NCBI RefSeq assembly: GCF_905171775.1
Contig: NC_053489.1
Coordinates: 388,411,849 to 388,475,848, forward strand
Origin: Rana temporaria
Lineage: Eukaryota > Chordata > Amphibia > Anura > Ranidae
Reading direction: 5' to 3'
DNA: 64,000 bases
Shown here: piece after piece, positions 34,570 through 44,160 of the stretch
How the letters are laid out: every line of letters begins with the position of its first letter
Numbering within the stretch: the first letter of the stretch is position 1
Notes under the pieces: generated by a model
Told to the model about the DNA's origin: nothing
The model's input: the letters and a program-made list of their open reading frames with translations, nothing else
Databases searched by the model: none
Program-made: the position numbers and the translations under genes

Positions 34570-35390
34570 TTAACTTCTTGAGGCCCGCGCTGTAGCCGTC
34601 ATCCTGAATATCCAACTGGACGTCAATTGACTTCTGCCCCTTTGGGCATTCCCCGCGCGCGCTCCAGAGCGCGCAGCGGGGAAACTTTGTGTTGGCCGTG
34701 TCCCTTGGACACAGCCAATTACAGATTGCTATGCGATCTGTGCGGCCAATGAGAGATGATCTCATTTGTAAACATATGAGATCATCTCTCATTGCTGGCT
34801 CACACAGAGACAGCGTCCTGTCTCTGGAGAGGAGACCGATCTGTGTCCCTTGTACATAGGGACACAGATCGGTCACCTCCCCAGTCACCCCCCTTCACCT
34901 ACAGTTAGAACACTATGCAGGGAATACATTTAACCCCTTCCTCACCCCCTAGTGTTAACCCCTTCAATGCCAGTCACATTTATACAGTAATTAGTGCATA
35001 TTTATAGCACTGATCGCAGTATAAATGTGAATGGCGCCAAAAATGTGTCAATAGTGTCCGATGTGTCCGCCATAACGTCGCAGTCCCAATAAAAATCAGA
35101 TTTTTTTTTTTTTTACTAGAAATGTCAAATTCTGTCCTTTATTTTGTTGGCGCTTTAACTTTTGCGCTCATTGCGATATTTTTTTTTTTTACCAAAAATA
35201 TGTAGAAGAATACGTATCGGCCTAAACCAGGGGTGGGCAATTATTTTTTCGATGGGGCCACATGAGAAACTAAAAATATTTTGGAGGGCCGGGCCAAAAG
35301 GCTAAACTCAATACTGCATAAAATCAATTGTATTTCTTTATAAAAAGCAGTAAATATCATTGTTGGAAAACTGGTACGAGTACTTGTTAT

Positions 35391-36740
35391 GGACATGGCA
35401 CAGGAAGGGGGACAGAGGCTGGGGACATGGCACAGGAAGGGGGACAGAGGCTGGGGACATGGCACAGGAGGGGGACAGAGGCTGGGGACATGGCACAGGA
35501 GGGGGACAGAGGCTGGGGACATGACACAGGAGGGGGACAGAGGCTGGGGACATGACACAGGAGGGGGACAGAGGCTGGGGACATGACACAGGAGGGGGAC
35601 AGAGGCTGGGGACATGACACAGGAGGGGGACAGAGGCTGGGGACATGACACAGGAGGGGGACAGAGGCTGGGGACATGACACAGGAGGGGGACAGAGGCT
35701 GGGGACATGACACAGGAGGGGGACAGAGGCTGGGGACATGACACAGGAGGGGGACAGAGGCTGGGGACATGACACAGGAGGGGGACAGAGGCTGGGGACA
35801 TGACACAGGAGGGGGACAGAGGCTGGGGACATGACACAGGAGGGGGACAGAGGCTGGGGACATGACACAGGAGGGGGACAGAGGCTGGGGACATGACACA
35901 GGAGGGGGACAGAGGCTGGGGACATGACACAGGAGGGGGACAGAGGCTGGGGACATGACACAGGAGGGGGACAGAGGCTGGGGACATGACACAGGAGGGG
36001 GACAGAGGCTGGGGACATGACACAGGAGGGGGACAGAGGCTGGGGACATGACACAGGAGGGGGACAGAGGCTGGGGACATGACACAGGAGGGGGACAGAG
36101 GCTGGGGACATGACACAGGAGGGGGACAGAGGCTGGGGACATGACACAGGAGGGGGACAGAGGCTGGGGACATGACACAGGAGGGGGACAGAGGCTGGGG
36201 ACATGACACAGGAGGGGGACAGAGGCTGGGGACATGACACAGGAGGGGGACAGAGGCTGGGGACATGACACAGGAGGGGGACAGAGGCTGGGGACATGAC
36301 ACAGGAGGGGGACAGAGGCTGGGGACATGACACAGGAGGGGGACAGAGGCTGGGGACATGACACAGGAGGGGGACAGAGGCTGGGGACATGACACAGGAG
36401 GGGGACAGAGGCTGGGGACATGACACAGGAGGGGGACAGAGGCTGGGGACATGACACAGGAGGGGGACAGAGGCTGGGGACATGACACAGGAGGGGGACA
36501 GAGGCTGGGGACATGACACAGGAGGGGGACAGACGCTGGGGACATGACACAGGAGGGGGACAGACGCTGGGGACATGACACAGGAGGGGGACAGACGCTG
36601 GGGACATGACACAGGAGGGGGACAGACGCTGGGGACATGACACAGGAGGGGGACAGACGCTGGGGACATGACACAGGAGGGGGACAGACGCTGGGGACAT
36701 GACACAGGAGGGGGACAGACGCTGGGGACATGACACAGGA
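35391..36740. repeat. 31-bp minisatellite, about 43 copies
   Basis: Unit ACATGACACAGGAGGGGGAC followed by AGAGGCTGGGG. First units vary (GGCACAGGAAGGGGG), the middle is near-perfect, and the last eight or so carry AGACGCTGGGG, a directional variant switch near 36530. Because 31 leaves remainder 1 on division by 3, all three minus-strand frames read the same peptide repeat and all stay open. Confidence 0.97.
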
Positions 36741-37590
36741 GGCTGCATGTGATGGCACAGTGGCTGCGTGTGATGGCACAGTGGTTGCGTTTGATGGCAC
36801 AGTGGCGACAATTGATGGCACAGTGGCTGCGTGTGATGGGCACAGTGGCTGCGTGTGATGGGCACAGTGGCTGCGTGTGATGGGCACAGTGGCTGCGTGT
36901 GATGGGCACAGTGGCTGCGTGTGATGGGCACAGTGGCTGCGTGTGATGGGCACAGTGGCTGCGTGTGATGGGCACAGTGGCTGCGTGTGATGGGCACAGT
37001 GGCTGCGTGTGATGGGCACAGTGGCTGCGTGTGATGGGCACAGTGGCTGCGTGTGATGGGCACAGTGGCTGCGTGTGATGGGCACAGTGGCTGCGTGTGA
37101 TGGGCACAGTGGCTGCGTGTGATGGGCACAGTGGCTGCGTGCGATGGGCACAGTGGCTGCGTGCGATGGGCACAGTGGCTGCGTGCGATTGGCACAGTGG
37201 CTGCGATTGGCACAGTGGCTGCGTGTGATTGGCACAGTGGCTGCGTGTGATTGGCACAGTGGCTGCGTGTGATTGGCACAGTGGCTGCGTGTGATTGGCA
37301 CAGTGGCTGCGTGTGATTGGCACAGTGGTGACAATTTATGGTGGCACAGTGGCTGCGTGTGATTGGCACAGTGGCTGCGTGTGATTGGCACAGTGGCTGC
37401 GTGTGATTGGCACAGTGGCTGCGTGTGATTGGCACAGTGGCTGCGTGTGATTGGCACAGTGGCTGCGTGTGATTGGCACAGTGGCTGCGTGTGATTGGCA
37501 CAGTGGCGACAATTTATGGTGGCACAGTGGCTGCGTGTGTTGGCACAAGTGGCTGCATGTGTTGGCACAAGTGGCTGCGTGTGACCCCTC
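36741..37590. repeat. 22-bp minisatellite, about 38 copies, with higher-order blocks
   Basis: Unit GGGCACAGTGGCTGCGTGTG plus AT. Sub-blocks differ: GATGGG units (36830-37140), GCGATGGG (37141-37190), GATTGG units (37200-37500), broken by GACAATTTATGG-type inserts at about 36805, 37330 and 37508; the last two are some 178 bp apart, about eight units. 22 also leaves remainder 1 on division by 3. Confidence 0.95.
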
Positions 37591-37610
37591 CCGGCCCTGC
37601 CTACTGTTAT

Positions 37611-37947
37611 CACCGCGGCCGGGAACATTAAAGACAGCGTTCGTTTGAACAGCTGTTTTCCCCGCTGCGCATAGACACTCCCCCTTGGACGGATCTGTCC
37701 AATCGCGAGCAAGGGGGAGTGTCTATGTGACTCCCCCTTGCTCGCGATTGGACAGATCCGTCCAAGGGGGAGTGTCTATGCCATACACTCCCCCTTGGAT
37801 GGATCTGTCCAATCGCGAGCAAGGGGGAGTGTCTATGTGACTCCCCCTTGCTCGCGATTGGACAGATCCGTCCAAGGGGGAGTGTTTATGCGCGGCGGGG
37901 AAAACAGCTGTTCAAACGAACGCTGTCTAATGTTCCCCGCCGCGGTG
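37611..37947. repeat. 337-bp near-perfect palindrome of nested inverted repeats
   Basis: Outer arms CACCGCGGCCGGGAACATTA and TAATGTTCCCCGCCGCGGTG; next AAACAGCTGTT both sides. The core is four alternately oriented copies of a block of about 50 bp running from ACTCCCCCTTGGACGG to AATCGCGAGCAAGGGGG, so it can form one long hairpin or two. Inside the hAT element. Confidence 0.92.
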
Positions 37948-38474
37948 ATTAACGTGGCAGCGGCGGCGGTGGGCCGGATTAAAAAGGTCCGCCGGGCCGT
38001 ATACGGCCCGCGGGCCGTAGTTTGCCCAGGTCTGGCCTAAACAGAAAAAAATTTTTTTTTTTTTTTTAAATTGGCATATTTATTATAGCAACAAGCAAAA
38101 AATATTGAATTTTTTTTCAAAATTGTCGCTCTTTTTTGTTTATAGCGCAAAAAATAAAAACCGCACAGGCGATAAAATACCACCAAAAGAAAGCTCTACT
38201 TGTGGGGTAAAAAGGACGTCAATTTTGTTTAGGAGCCACGACCGCGCAATTGTCAGTTAAAGCGACGCAGTGCCGGAAGCTGAAATTTCACCTGGGCAGG
38301 AGGGGGGTATATGTGCCCAGTAAGCAAGTGGTTAAAGGTGAAAAAAAAATGGATTTTTTACTCACCGTAAAATCTTTTTCTCTGAAGTTCATGGATGGAC
38401 ACAGCTCCAATAATCTTGACAGTAGGGTTATGTTCGGTCTATCATGAGAGGACTAGGCAGACATGTTAAAATGG

Positions 38475-39430
38475 TTAAAAACATGTAATACAGCTAGCCG
38501 AACAGCACCACCCAGTAGTGGGCACAGCCGAAGCAAGCATCTGCAGATGCATGTACATCAACCTTGTAAAATGTAGTGAAGATGTAGTCGCCGCCTTACA
38601 CACCTGCGAGACCGACGCTTGATATCGGAAGGCCCAGGAAAAACCTATTGCCCTGGTTGAATGCGCCATGACAGGAAAGGGAGGCGCCTGCCCCTGTAGG
38701 GCATAGGCCTGAATCACGATCTGTCTGATCCACCGAAAAATGGTGGTTGTGAGACCGTCAGACCCTTCTTTGGACCAGTCTCCGATACATAGAAACAGCG
38801 AGTCTGACCTCCGGAACAGAGCCGTAGTAGAGAGATATACTCGCAGAGCTCGGACAACATCCAAGGAATGTAGAGCAACCTCTTTTGGATGCAATGGCCG
38901 AGGACACAGGGAAGGAAACACTATGTCCTCATTAAGATGGAAGGCCAAAACAACTTTTGGAAGAAAAGAAGGCTGCAGGCGTAGCACCGCCTTATCCTTG
39001 TGGAGGATCAAGTAGGGGGACTTGCAAGACAAGGCCCCCAATCCATAAGCCCTCCTAACTGATGTAATGGCCACTAAAAAAGGCCACCTTCTGAGAGAGT
39101 GTCAAAAGGGGAATCTCCGATGTTCTCAAAGGGAGGCTTCTGAAGTGAAGAGAGCACCAGATTCAAATCCCACAGGGGTAGGGGTGGCTGAACTGGAGGG
39201 GCCACATATCTAACCCCTTGGCACAAACGTTCTCACCAGTGGATGAGCCGCCAAAGGACATTGAAAGAAAACAGCCAAGGCTGAAATCCGTCCCTTTAAT
39301 GGTGCTCAGAGCAAGACTGATCCACCACACGCTGTAAAAACATCAGTATTCTGGAAACCGAATAAGCCCGTAGGTGCCACTCCATTTCCTCACACAGAGA
39401 TGTAGGCCTTCCACGTGAGACAATAGGTCT
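38475..39430 (-). pseudogene. DIRS tyrosine recombinase, copy C
   Basis: Replaces the integrase of other retrotransposons; joins the circular DNA intermediate to the target. The 199-codon minus-strand frame (39074-38475) shows SLDVVRALRVYL (first catalytic Arg), TIFRWIRQIVIQAYALQG, AHSTRAIGFSWA (the H-x-x-R pair) and FTRLMYMHL (nucleophile Tyr). The N-terminal part, beginning near SRKTYCLTWKAYISV (about 39430), is in other frames with a break near 39080. Catalytic residues are present but the protein cannot be made whole. Confidence 0.85.
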
Positions 39431-39884
39431 TCCTAGAAGATTTCTGTGCCCTCAGCATAGTGGAAATTACAGAGTCAGACAGACCCCGGGCCCTCAGTAC
39501 CTGACTTTCAACAGCCATGCCGTTAAAGCCAGCGACTGTAAAGCAGGATGAAGAATAGGACCTTGTGACAGAAGGTCCTCCCGCATTCGCAGTTGCCAAG
39601 GGACATCCGCCACCAGGCGTACAAGGTTGGTGTACCAAGGGCGCTGAGGCAAATCTGGAGAAATTAGAATCCCTGGGATCCCCTTGGTCTCCACCCTGCG
39701 AAGCAGACGAGGAAGAATCTTTAGCGGGGGGGGCATATATCAGCTGATACTGACCCCACGGAGCTACCAATGCACCCGTCGCTTCCGCCCAGGTTTCTAT
39801 TGACCTGGCCACAAACCTCAATACCTTGCGATTGAGTCGAGAAGCCAGGAGATCCACGGCCGGCGTGCAAAGTAGCTGAAACAC
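39390..39884 (-). pseudogene. DIRS methyltransferase-like region, copy C
   Basis: Reads FQLLCTPAVDLLASRLNRKV, RFVARSIETWAEATGALVAP and WGQYQLIYAPP, the block after RNase H in DIRS polyproteins often described as Dam-methyltransferase-like. A parallel block occurs in copy D (49877-50220). Frameshifted at about 39730, where the next segment (RLLRRVETKGIPGILI) is in another frame. Confidence 0.6.
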
Positions 39885-39899
39885 ATCCGGGTGTAGTGA

Positions 39900-40430
39900 C
39901 TATTTTCCTTGGTCAAACATCTGGCGACTTGGTAGTCTGCTTGCCAGTTTTCTACGCCCAGAATGTATACGGCCGACACGCTCCGTTCTGCCCACTGAAG
40001 GATGCGAGCGTCCTACAATGCTGCAGCCAAGCTTCTTGTTCCTCCTTGATGGTTGACATACGCCACCGCCGTGGCGTTGTCCGACTGGATGTCCCTGAAG
40101 CCTCAGAGACCAAGTGGAGAGGTACAGTCTGATCGCCCGAAGTTCCAACACATTGATCGGTAGACGGGATTCCTCCTGCGTCCATCGACCCTTTTTTGAC
40201 AGAACACCCCAGACGCCCCCCCAGCCGATCAGGCTGGCGACTGTCATGATCAACGTCCAGTGAAACGGAAGGAACGACTTCCCGGACTGAAGGGCCAGAG
40301 ACCTCAGCCACCATACCAGGGAAGCTCCGACTAGTTGACTCACCCAGATTTGACAATTCAGGGACAACAGAGACTTGCCCCATTTGGACAGGATTTCCTT
40401 CTGCAAAACATGTGTGGAATTGAGCATATG
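39900..40430 (-). pseudogene. DIRS RNase H region, copy C
   Basis: Minus-strand frame of 175 codons with KEILSKWGKSLLSLNCQIWV, FHWTLIMTVASLIGWGGVWG, LPINVLELRAIRLYLSTWSL and RTERVGRIHSGRRKLASRLP in broken frames. The NVLELRAIRL block and the Asp-rich substrate site match copy D, where SDNATVVVWFNHQKG is readable. Removes RNA from RNA-DNA hybrids in a functional element. Confidence 0.65.
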
Positions 40431-40639
40431 GTACCGCCTCGAAGGTGGCCACCATGAGCCCCAGGACTCGCATGCAGAAGCGCAGTGTTGACCACCTGCG
40501 AGATGCCAGTAGGCTCACCACCGAAGAGTTTGCAACTTCTCCAAGGGGAGGTAAACTCTCGCCTCCGAGGAGTCCAGAATTAACCCCAGATACACCGACT
40601 TTTGTAGGTTCAGTACCCAACCGAACTCCTGAAGAGTGA

Positions 40640-41552
40640 CTGGCCATTGTCACATCCTCCTCCAAGTCTGAGCCCGAAGCGGCTCTGAGCAGGAGGTGGC
40701 CCAAGTGGCCCACTATAGCGATTCCTCGCCGTCTCAGCAAGGCCAGAATCGGAGCGAGCACTTTGGTAAAAACCCTTGGTGCTGATGCCAGACCGAAAGG
40801 GAGAGCCACGAATTGGCAGTGGCTGTCCCCTACAGCAAATTGCAGAAATTTCTGGTGCTTGGAATATATGGGAACATGCAAGTATGCGTTCCTTTATGTC
40901 CAAGGACGGCAGAAAATTGCCCGGATGAAGTGCAGCGACCACTGAGTGAATCGATTCCATCATGAATTTTCATACCCTCACAAAGGTGTTGAGGGCCTTG
41001 AGATCCAGGATTTGACCGAAACCGTCCTTTCGGGACTACAAACAGATTGGAGTAAAACCCCTGAAACCCTTCCGGCACAGGTACTATTACCCTGCACCTC
41101 AGCAGGTCCTGCACTGCCCCCAATAGGGCGTTCCGACGAGCCGGAAGATAAAGGTTTGAGGGAAAAAAAAAAAAAAACTGTTTAGTGGTCAAGAAAGAAA
41201 CTCTTGTACCCTGATGAAACCACTTCGCAAACCCACTGGTCGTAAAGTAGGGAGGTCCATCGAGCTGCAAACTCGCGAAGGCGATCCCCCCCACCAACCG
41301 AGAGTCGGGCGGGGGCAAACCTTCATGCTGCTGCAGATTTGTTCGCAGGCTTGTTCTGCTTGCAAATCCAGCTGGCCCCTTGTCAGCCTGGGAACGCTGC
41401 GGGCCCAGACTGACGAAAATACTTCTGAGCAGAGGAGGGCACTGACCTACGGTGTGGCGCCTTACACTTTCTGGATTGTAAAAATAAGGTACACTTACCC
41501 CCAGTGGCATTCTTATTAATGTCATCCAGCAAAGCTCCAAATAGCCTCTCAC
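40640..41552 (-). pseudogene. DIRS reverse transcriptase, copy C (frameshifted, motif C lost)
   Basis: Overlapping frames read GSQGPQHLCEGMKIHDGIDS, then FLPSLDIK (motif A start) with a frameshift right after it, then LHVPI-equivalent MHVPIYSKHQKFLQFAVGDS, VALPFGLASAPRVFTKVLAP and IVGHLGHLLLRA. The last should be YxDD: both Asp are gone (Gly and His instead). Not active. Confidence 0.8.
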
Positions 41553-41559
41553 CCTGGAA

Positions 41560-42360
41560 GGGTAAATCTGCCAGAGCCTTCTTGGAAATTTGGTCCGCGG
41601 ACTAGCATTTTAGCCACATTAGGCAACATAGTACCACCGCAGATACTGAGGCTCTGAAGAGCAAGGGAGCTGTATCCAAAGCTGCATCGCCGACATACGC
41701 AAGGCCATGCACCAATTGGTCAGCCAACTCCACACAGACCGTGTTGCTTCTCCAGCTTGCAGTGCAAAAATGTTGCCCACTCTGTAAGAGTGACACCAGG
41801 GAAAAGGCAAATACTGGTCGCAATGCTGACCGCCAGCATGGTGAACATGGACCGGGCCACAGCTTCAGACGTCCTGTGAGTAGAGTCCATAAATGCAGGG
41901 GTCCCTTCCACCGGAATTGCGGTCAACTTGTTCAACCTAGACACTGGGGGGTCCACAACCAGGGGGGGGGGGGATGACCATTTTTTCAAAAGGCTATCCT
42001 TAAAAGGGTAAACGGACCATCATGCGGTTTAGGACCGCAAAAGGTCCTTTGTGGCTGTTCCCATTGTCTATAAATTTCTCAAAGTAAGACAGATAAGGAA
42101 AAACTTTAGCAGTGCAGGTCAACTTGCGGGACCCAAAATGGACCCGCACCTCAGCAGATGCCCCAGGCGCATCCTCCAATTTGAGGGTTTCACGCACCAC
42201 AGTGATAAGTGCCCCCACAAGTGCCTTCTCCCCAGACACAGAGTCCTCACCACTGTCCGAAAGGTCACGATCCGTGTCCTCTGACACCTCAGAACAGGGG
42301 CCCTGCGCCAGGCCTGAGTCTGAATCAGAGCTGTCCCAGAAGATGTGATCTGCCATTCAC
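41560..42360 (-). pseudogene. DIRS ORF1 (gag-like), copy C
   Basis: Begins about 42356 with MADHIFWDSSDSDSGLAQGP and an acidic, Ser-rich stretch; continues with KLTCTAKVFPYLSYFEKFID and VCVELADQLVHGLAYVGDAA. The opening phrase and the FPYLSYFEKFI block recur in copy B (FPYLTYFDKFIYKEW at 6253). Frameshifts near 42000 and 41800. Confidence 0.6.
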
Positions 42361-42928
42361 GCCGTAAAGGAATAGCCATCTGAGCGCTAGAGACCAAAAC
42401 CTATGTGAAAGCCACAACAAAATTGCCACTGCTCTCCTGAGCAGCTGAAAGACAATGGCCGCCGGCTGCAAATACAATAGACTGAAATACAGTGCGGCCC
42501 CAAGAGAATGGCACAGAATTTGAGGTAAAAGAAGGCCGCAGCCTCCGAGCGGAGGCCCCCCTTAATGGCAGCAGACCCCACACAGCCCCCAGTACCGGAC
42601 CCAGAGCCCCCCAGGGACCCCGGAAAACAGCAGGATCAGCAACGCATGGGAAGGAGGGGAGGACGAGGGGAGAGTGAGAGACCCCCTTAACTACCACCCC
42701 AGGAACGCCCAGCTGCTCCCTCCTGCCGGAGCAGGAGGAACCTACTTACCCGTCCCACGGGGACCGCTGGAAGCGTTCCTGACAGACCCACCGCCGTACT
42801 AGTATGGGGTAGCCGTCGACCACATTACATGTTTAACCATTTAACACGTCTGCCTAGTCCTCTCCCGAAGGAAGATAACCCTACTGTAATTATTGGAGCT
42901 GTGTCCGTCCATGAACGAAAGAGAAACA

Positions 42929-43200
42929 TTTGGCGATTTCAGGCCCCCCAGTTTACTTACCTGAGCCCTTGAAAGTTCTGCATCGAGAACACGCTTGATG
43001 TTCCGCCGGTCTTCTAAGCTCTTCATTGGATAGATTGATGGCAACGCAGCCATTGGCTTGTGCTGCTGTCAATCAACCCCAATGAAGGCCGGGACAGAGT
43101 CCTGTAGTCATCGGCTTATGGGTGCCGGATACAGACTTGGGAGGACACTCGCAAGCAAACCCCCTTTGGAGAGCGCTTCCGGGGGTGGGGGTGGGGGGGA
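42929..43200. repeat. Continuation of the disrupted AGGGGTTGTAAAGGT-family repeat
   Basis: TTTACTTACCTGAGCCC and the AAGCTCTTCATTGG / TTGGCTTGTGCTGCTGTCAA region look like the interior of the repeat begun at 34518. Non-coding. Confidence 0.4.
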
Positions 43201-43204
43201 TTTA

Positions 43205-43560
43205 GGGAGAGGGAGGGAGAATTTATAAGACCTCATCTGGAATATGCAGTTCGGTTTTTCGGCACCAGTTCTCAAAAAGGAGATAGGGGAACTGGGGAAA
43301 GTGCAGAGAAGGGAAAACAAACTGATAAAGAGGCATGGAGGTGCTCAGCTATGAGGAAACAGAGGCACTGAATCCATTACAAAAAAATCTGAACAAATGA
43401 ATGGGGTGGGCAACTACATGGCAAATGGTGCAATGTAGAAACATTTTTAATAATGCATTTGGGTGGCAAAAATATGAATGCAATCTATAAAACGAGGGGG
43501 AGAAACTCTGGGGGAATCAAGGATGGAAAAGGACCTGAGGGTCCTAGTAGAGCAGGGGTC
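43205..43560 (+). pseudogene. CR1-like LINE 3' coding fragments
   Basis: LIRPHLEYAVRFFGTSSQKG (43212-43270) matches the CR1 block VRPHLEYxxQFWSP; further on MHLGGKNMNAIYKTRGRNSG (about 43455-43515) matches the block that normally precedes it. The order is reversed relative to an intact CR1, so this is either rearranged or two pieces. May belong to the same relic as 32010-34517. Confidence 0.6.
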
Positions 43561-44160
43561 TCAAAGTACCGAACCGCGGACCGGTTATAAATGGCCCGCA
43601 GGCAGGGCGGCAGTTGCCGCGGAAGTGGGGGGTAGATTTTCTTCACATGCAGAGTAGCGCAGGAAGCGTCTGTAATAAGTTCACTTGTCTGTCATGTCAC
43701 GCTGCGGCTGCTCCCCGCCCCCCCTCTCTTCTCGTCCATCCCTATTTGCTTGTGATATCACCTGGGATGGACGAGAAGAGAGGGGGGGGCCGCCAGGGGG
43801 CGGGGAGCAGCCGCAGCGTGGCATGAGAAGTTAACTTATGACAGACGCTTCCTGCTTTACTCTGCATGTGAATAAAACCACAAGTAAACGCTGACCTGTG
43901 CCCCATGTATCCTGATTGTGCCCTTATGTGCCCCATGTATCCTGATTGTGCCCTCATGTTCCCCATGTACTCTGAGGTGCCTAGTACTAGTGGTCAGTAT
44001 GCAGTCTAGTGGTCAGGGTTAATAATGCATCCACTGACACCAGTGCTAATAATGCGTTGGCTGACACCAGTGCTGGGGAGTTAATAATGCGTTTACTGAC
44101 ACCAGTACTGTTTTTGAAGTTTGAAAGTATGCATGCGGCCCCCCCAAAACTCATCTTATG
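43556..44160. mobile_element. hAT-like non-autonomous element with palindrome and short tandem repeats
   Basis: Starts CAGGGGTCTCAAAGTACCGA. Holds a 231-bp palindrome (43642-43872), three copies of a 24-bp TGTGCCCCATGTATCCTGAT-type unit (43908-43980) and three copies of a unit with TAATAATGC and CTGACACCAGT (44020-44110). The right end is replaced by an L1 tail, so no inverted partner or duplication can be shown. Confidence 0.5.
43642..43872. repeat. 231-bp palindrome
   Basis: Arms TTCACATGCAGAGTAGCGCA ... facing TACTCTGCATGTGAA; next GGAAGCGTCTGT facing ACAGACGCTTCC; then CGCTGCGGCTGCTCCCCGCC facing GGCGGGGAGCAGCCGCAGCG (approximate); centre CTTCTCGTCCATCC facing GGATGGACGAGAAG. Loop of about 22 bp. 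Confidence 0.85.

Larger units (their letters stand above)
35228..38034. mobile_element. hAT-type element carrying two minisatellites and a large palindrome
   Basis: Starts CAGGGGTGGGCAATTATTTT and ends AGTTTGCCCAGGTCTG. Exact 8-bp duplication GCCTAAAC at 35220-35227 and 38035-38042. The 2807 bp contain no transposase: a short 5' stub (35228-35390), a 31-bp array, a 22-bp array, a 337-bp palindrome and a G/C-rich 3' stub with GTATACGGCCCGCGGGCCGT. Non-autonomous. Confidence 0.9.
34570..38335 (+). mobile_element. Family A-like TTAA element, copy 4, split by a hAT element
   Basis: TTAA at 34570-34573 and 38332-38335. Left part (TTAACTTCTTGAGGCCCGCG onward) is a variant of family A; the right part after 38042 has the standard landmarks (TTTATAGCGCAAAAAATAAA, AGCCACGACCGCGCAATTGT, CAAGTGGTTAA). 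The hAT element 35228-38034 lies between. Taking both insertions away leaves a plausible empty site in the surrounding repeat (GCATTAAGGTGAAAAA). Confidence 0.7.
38345..42928 (-). mobile_element. DIRS retrotransposon copy C, the most complete copy
   Basis: The inverted ends are well kept: left (38350-38530) TTTTTCTCTGAAGTTCATGG, ACACAGCTCCAATAATCTTG, GGACTAGGCAGAC; right (42836-42925) shows the same boxes inverted (GTCTGCCTAGTCC, ATTGGAGCTGTGTCC, CCATGAACGAAAGAGAAA). Between them on the minus strand lie leader, gag-like ORF1 (about 42360-41560), reverse transcriptase (41552-40640), RNase H (40430-39900), methyltransferase-like region (39884-39390) and tyrosine recombinase (39430-38475): the full DIRS order. 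All frames are damaged. Confidence 0.88.

Noticed and set aside
35391..37590. CRISPR array
   Set aside because: The repeats are contiguous with no unique spacers, in a vertebrate genome; this is a minisatellite.
35241..37712. Very long minus-strand open frames (823, 704 and 661 codons) as a repeat protein gene
   Set aside because: They lie wholly in two minisatellites whose periods keep all three frames open; no promoter, splice sites or non-repeat domain, and the arrays sit in a non-autonomous transposon.
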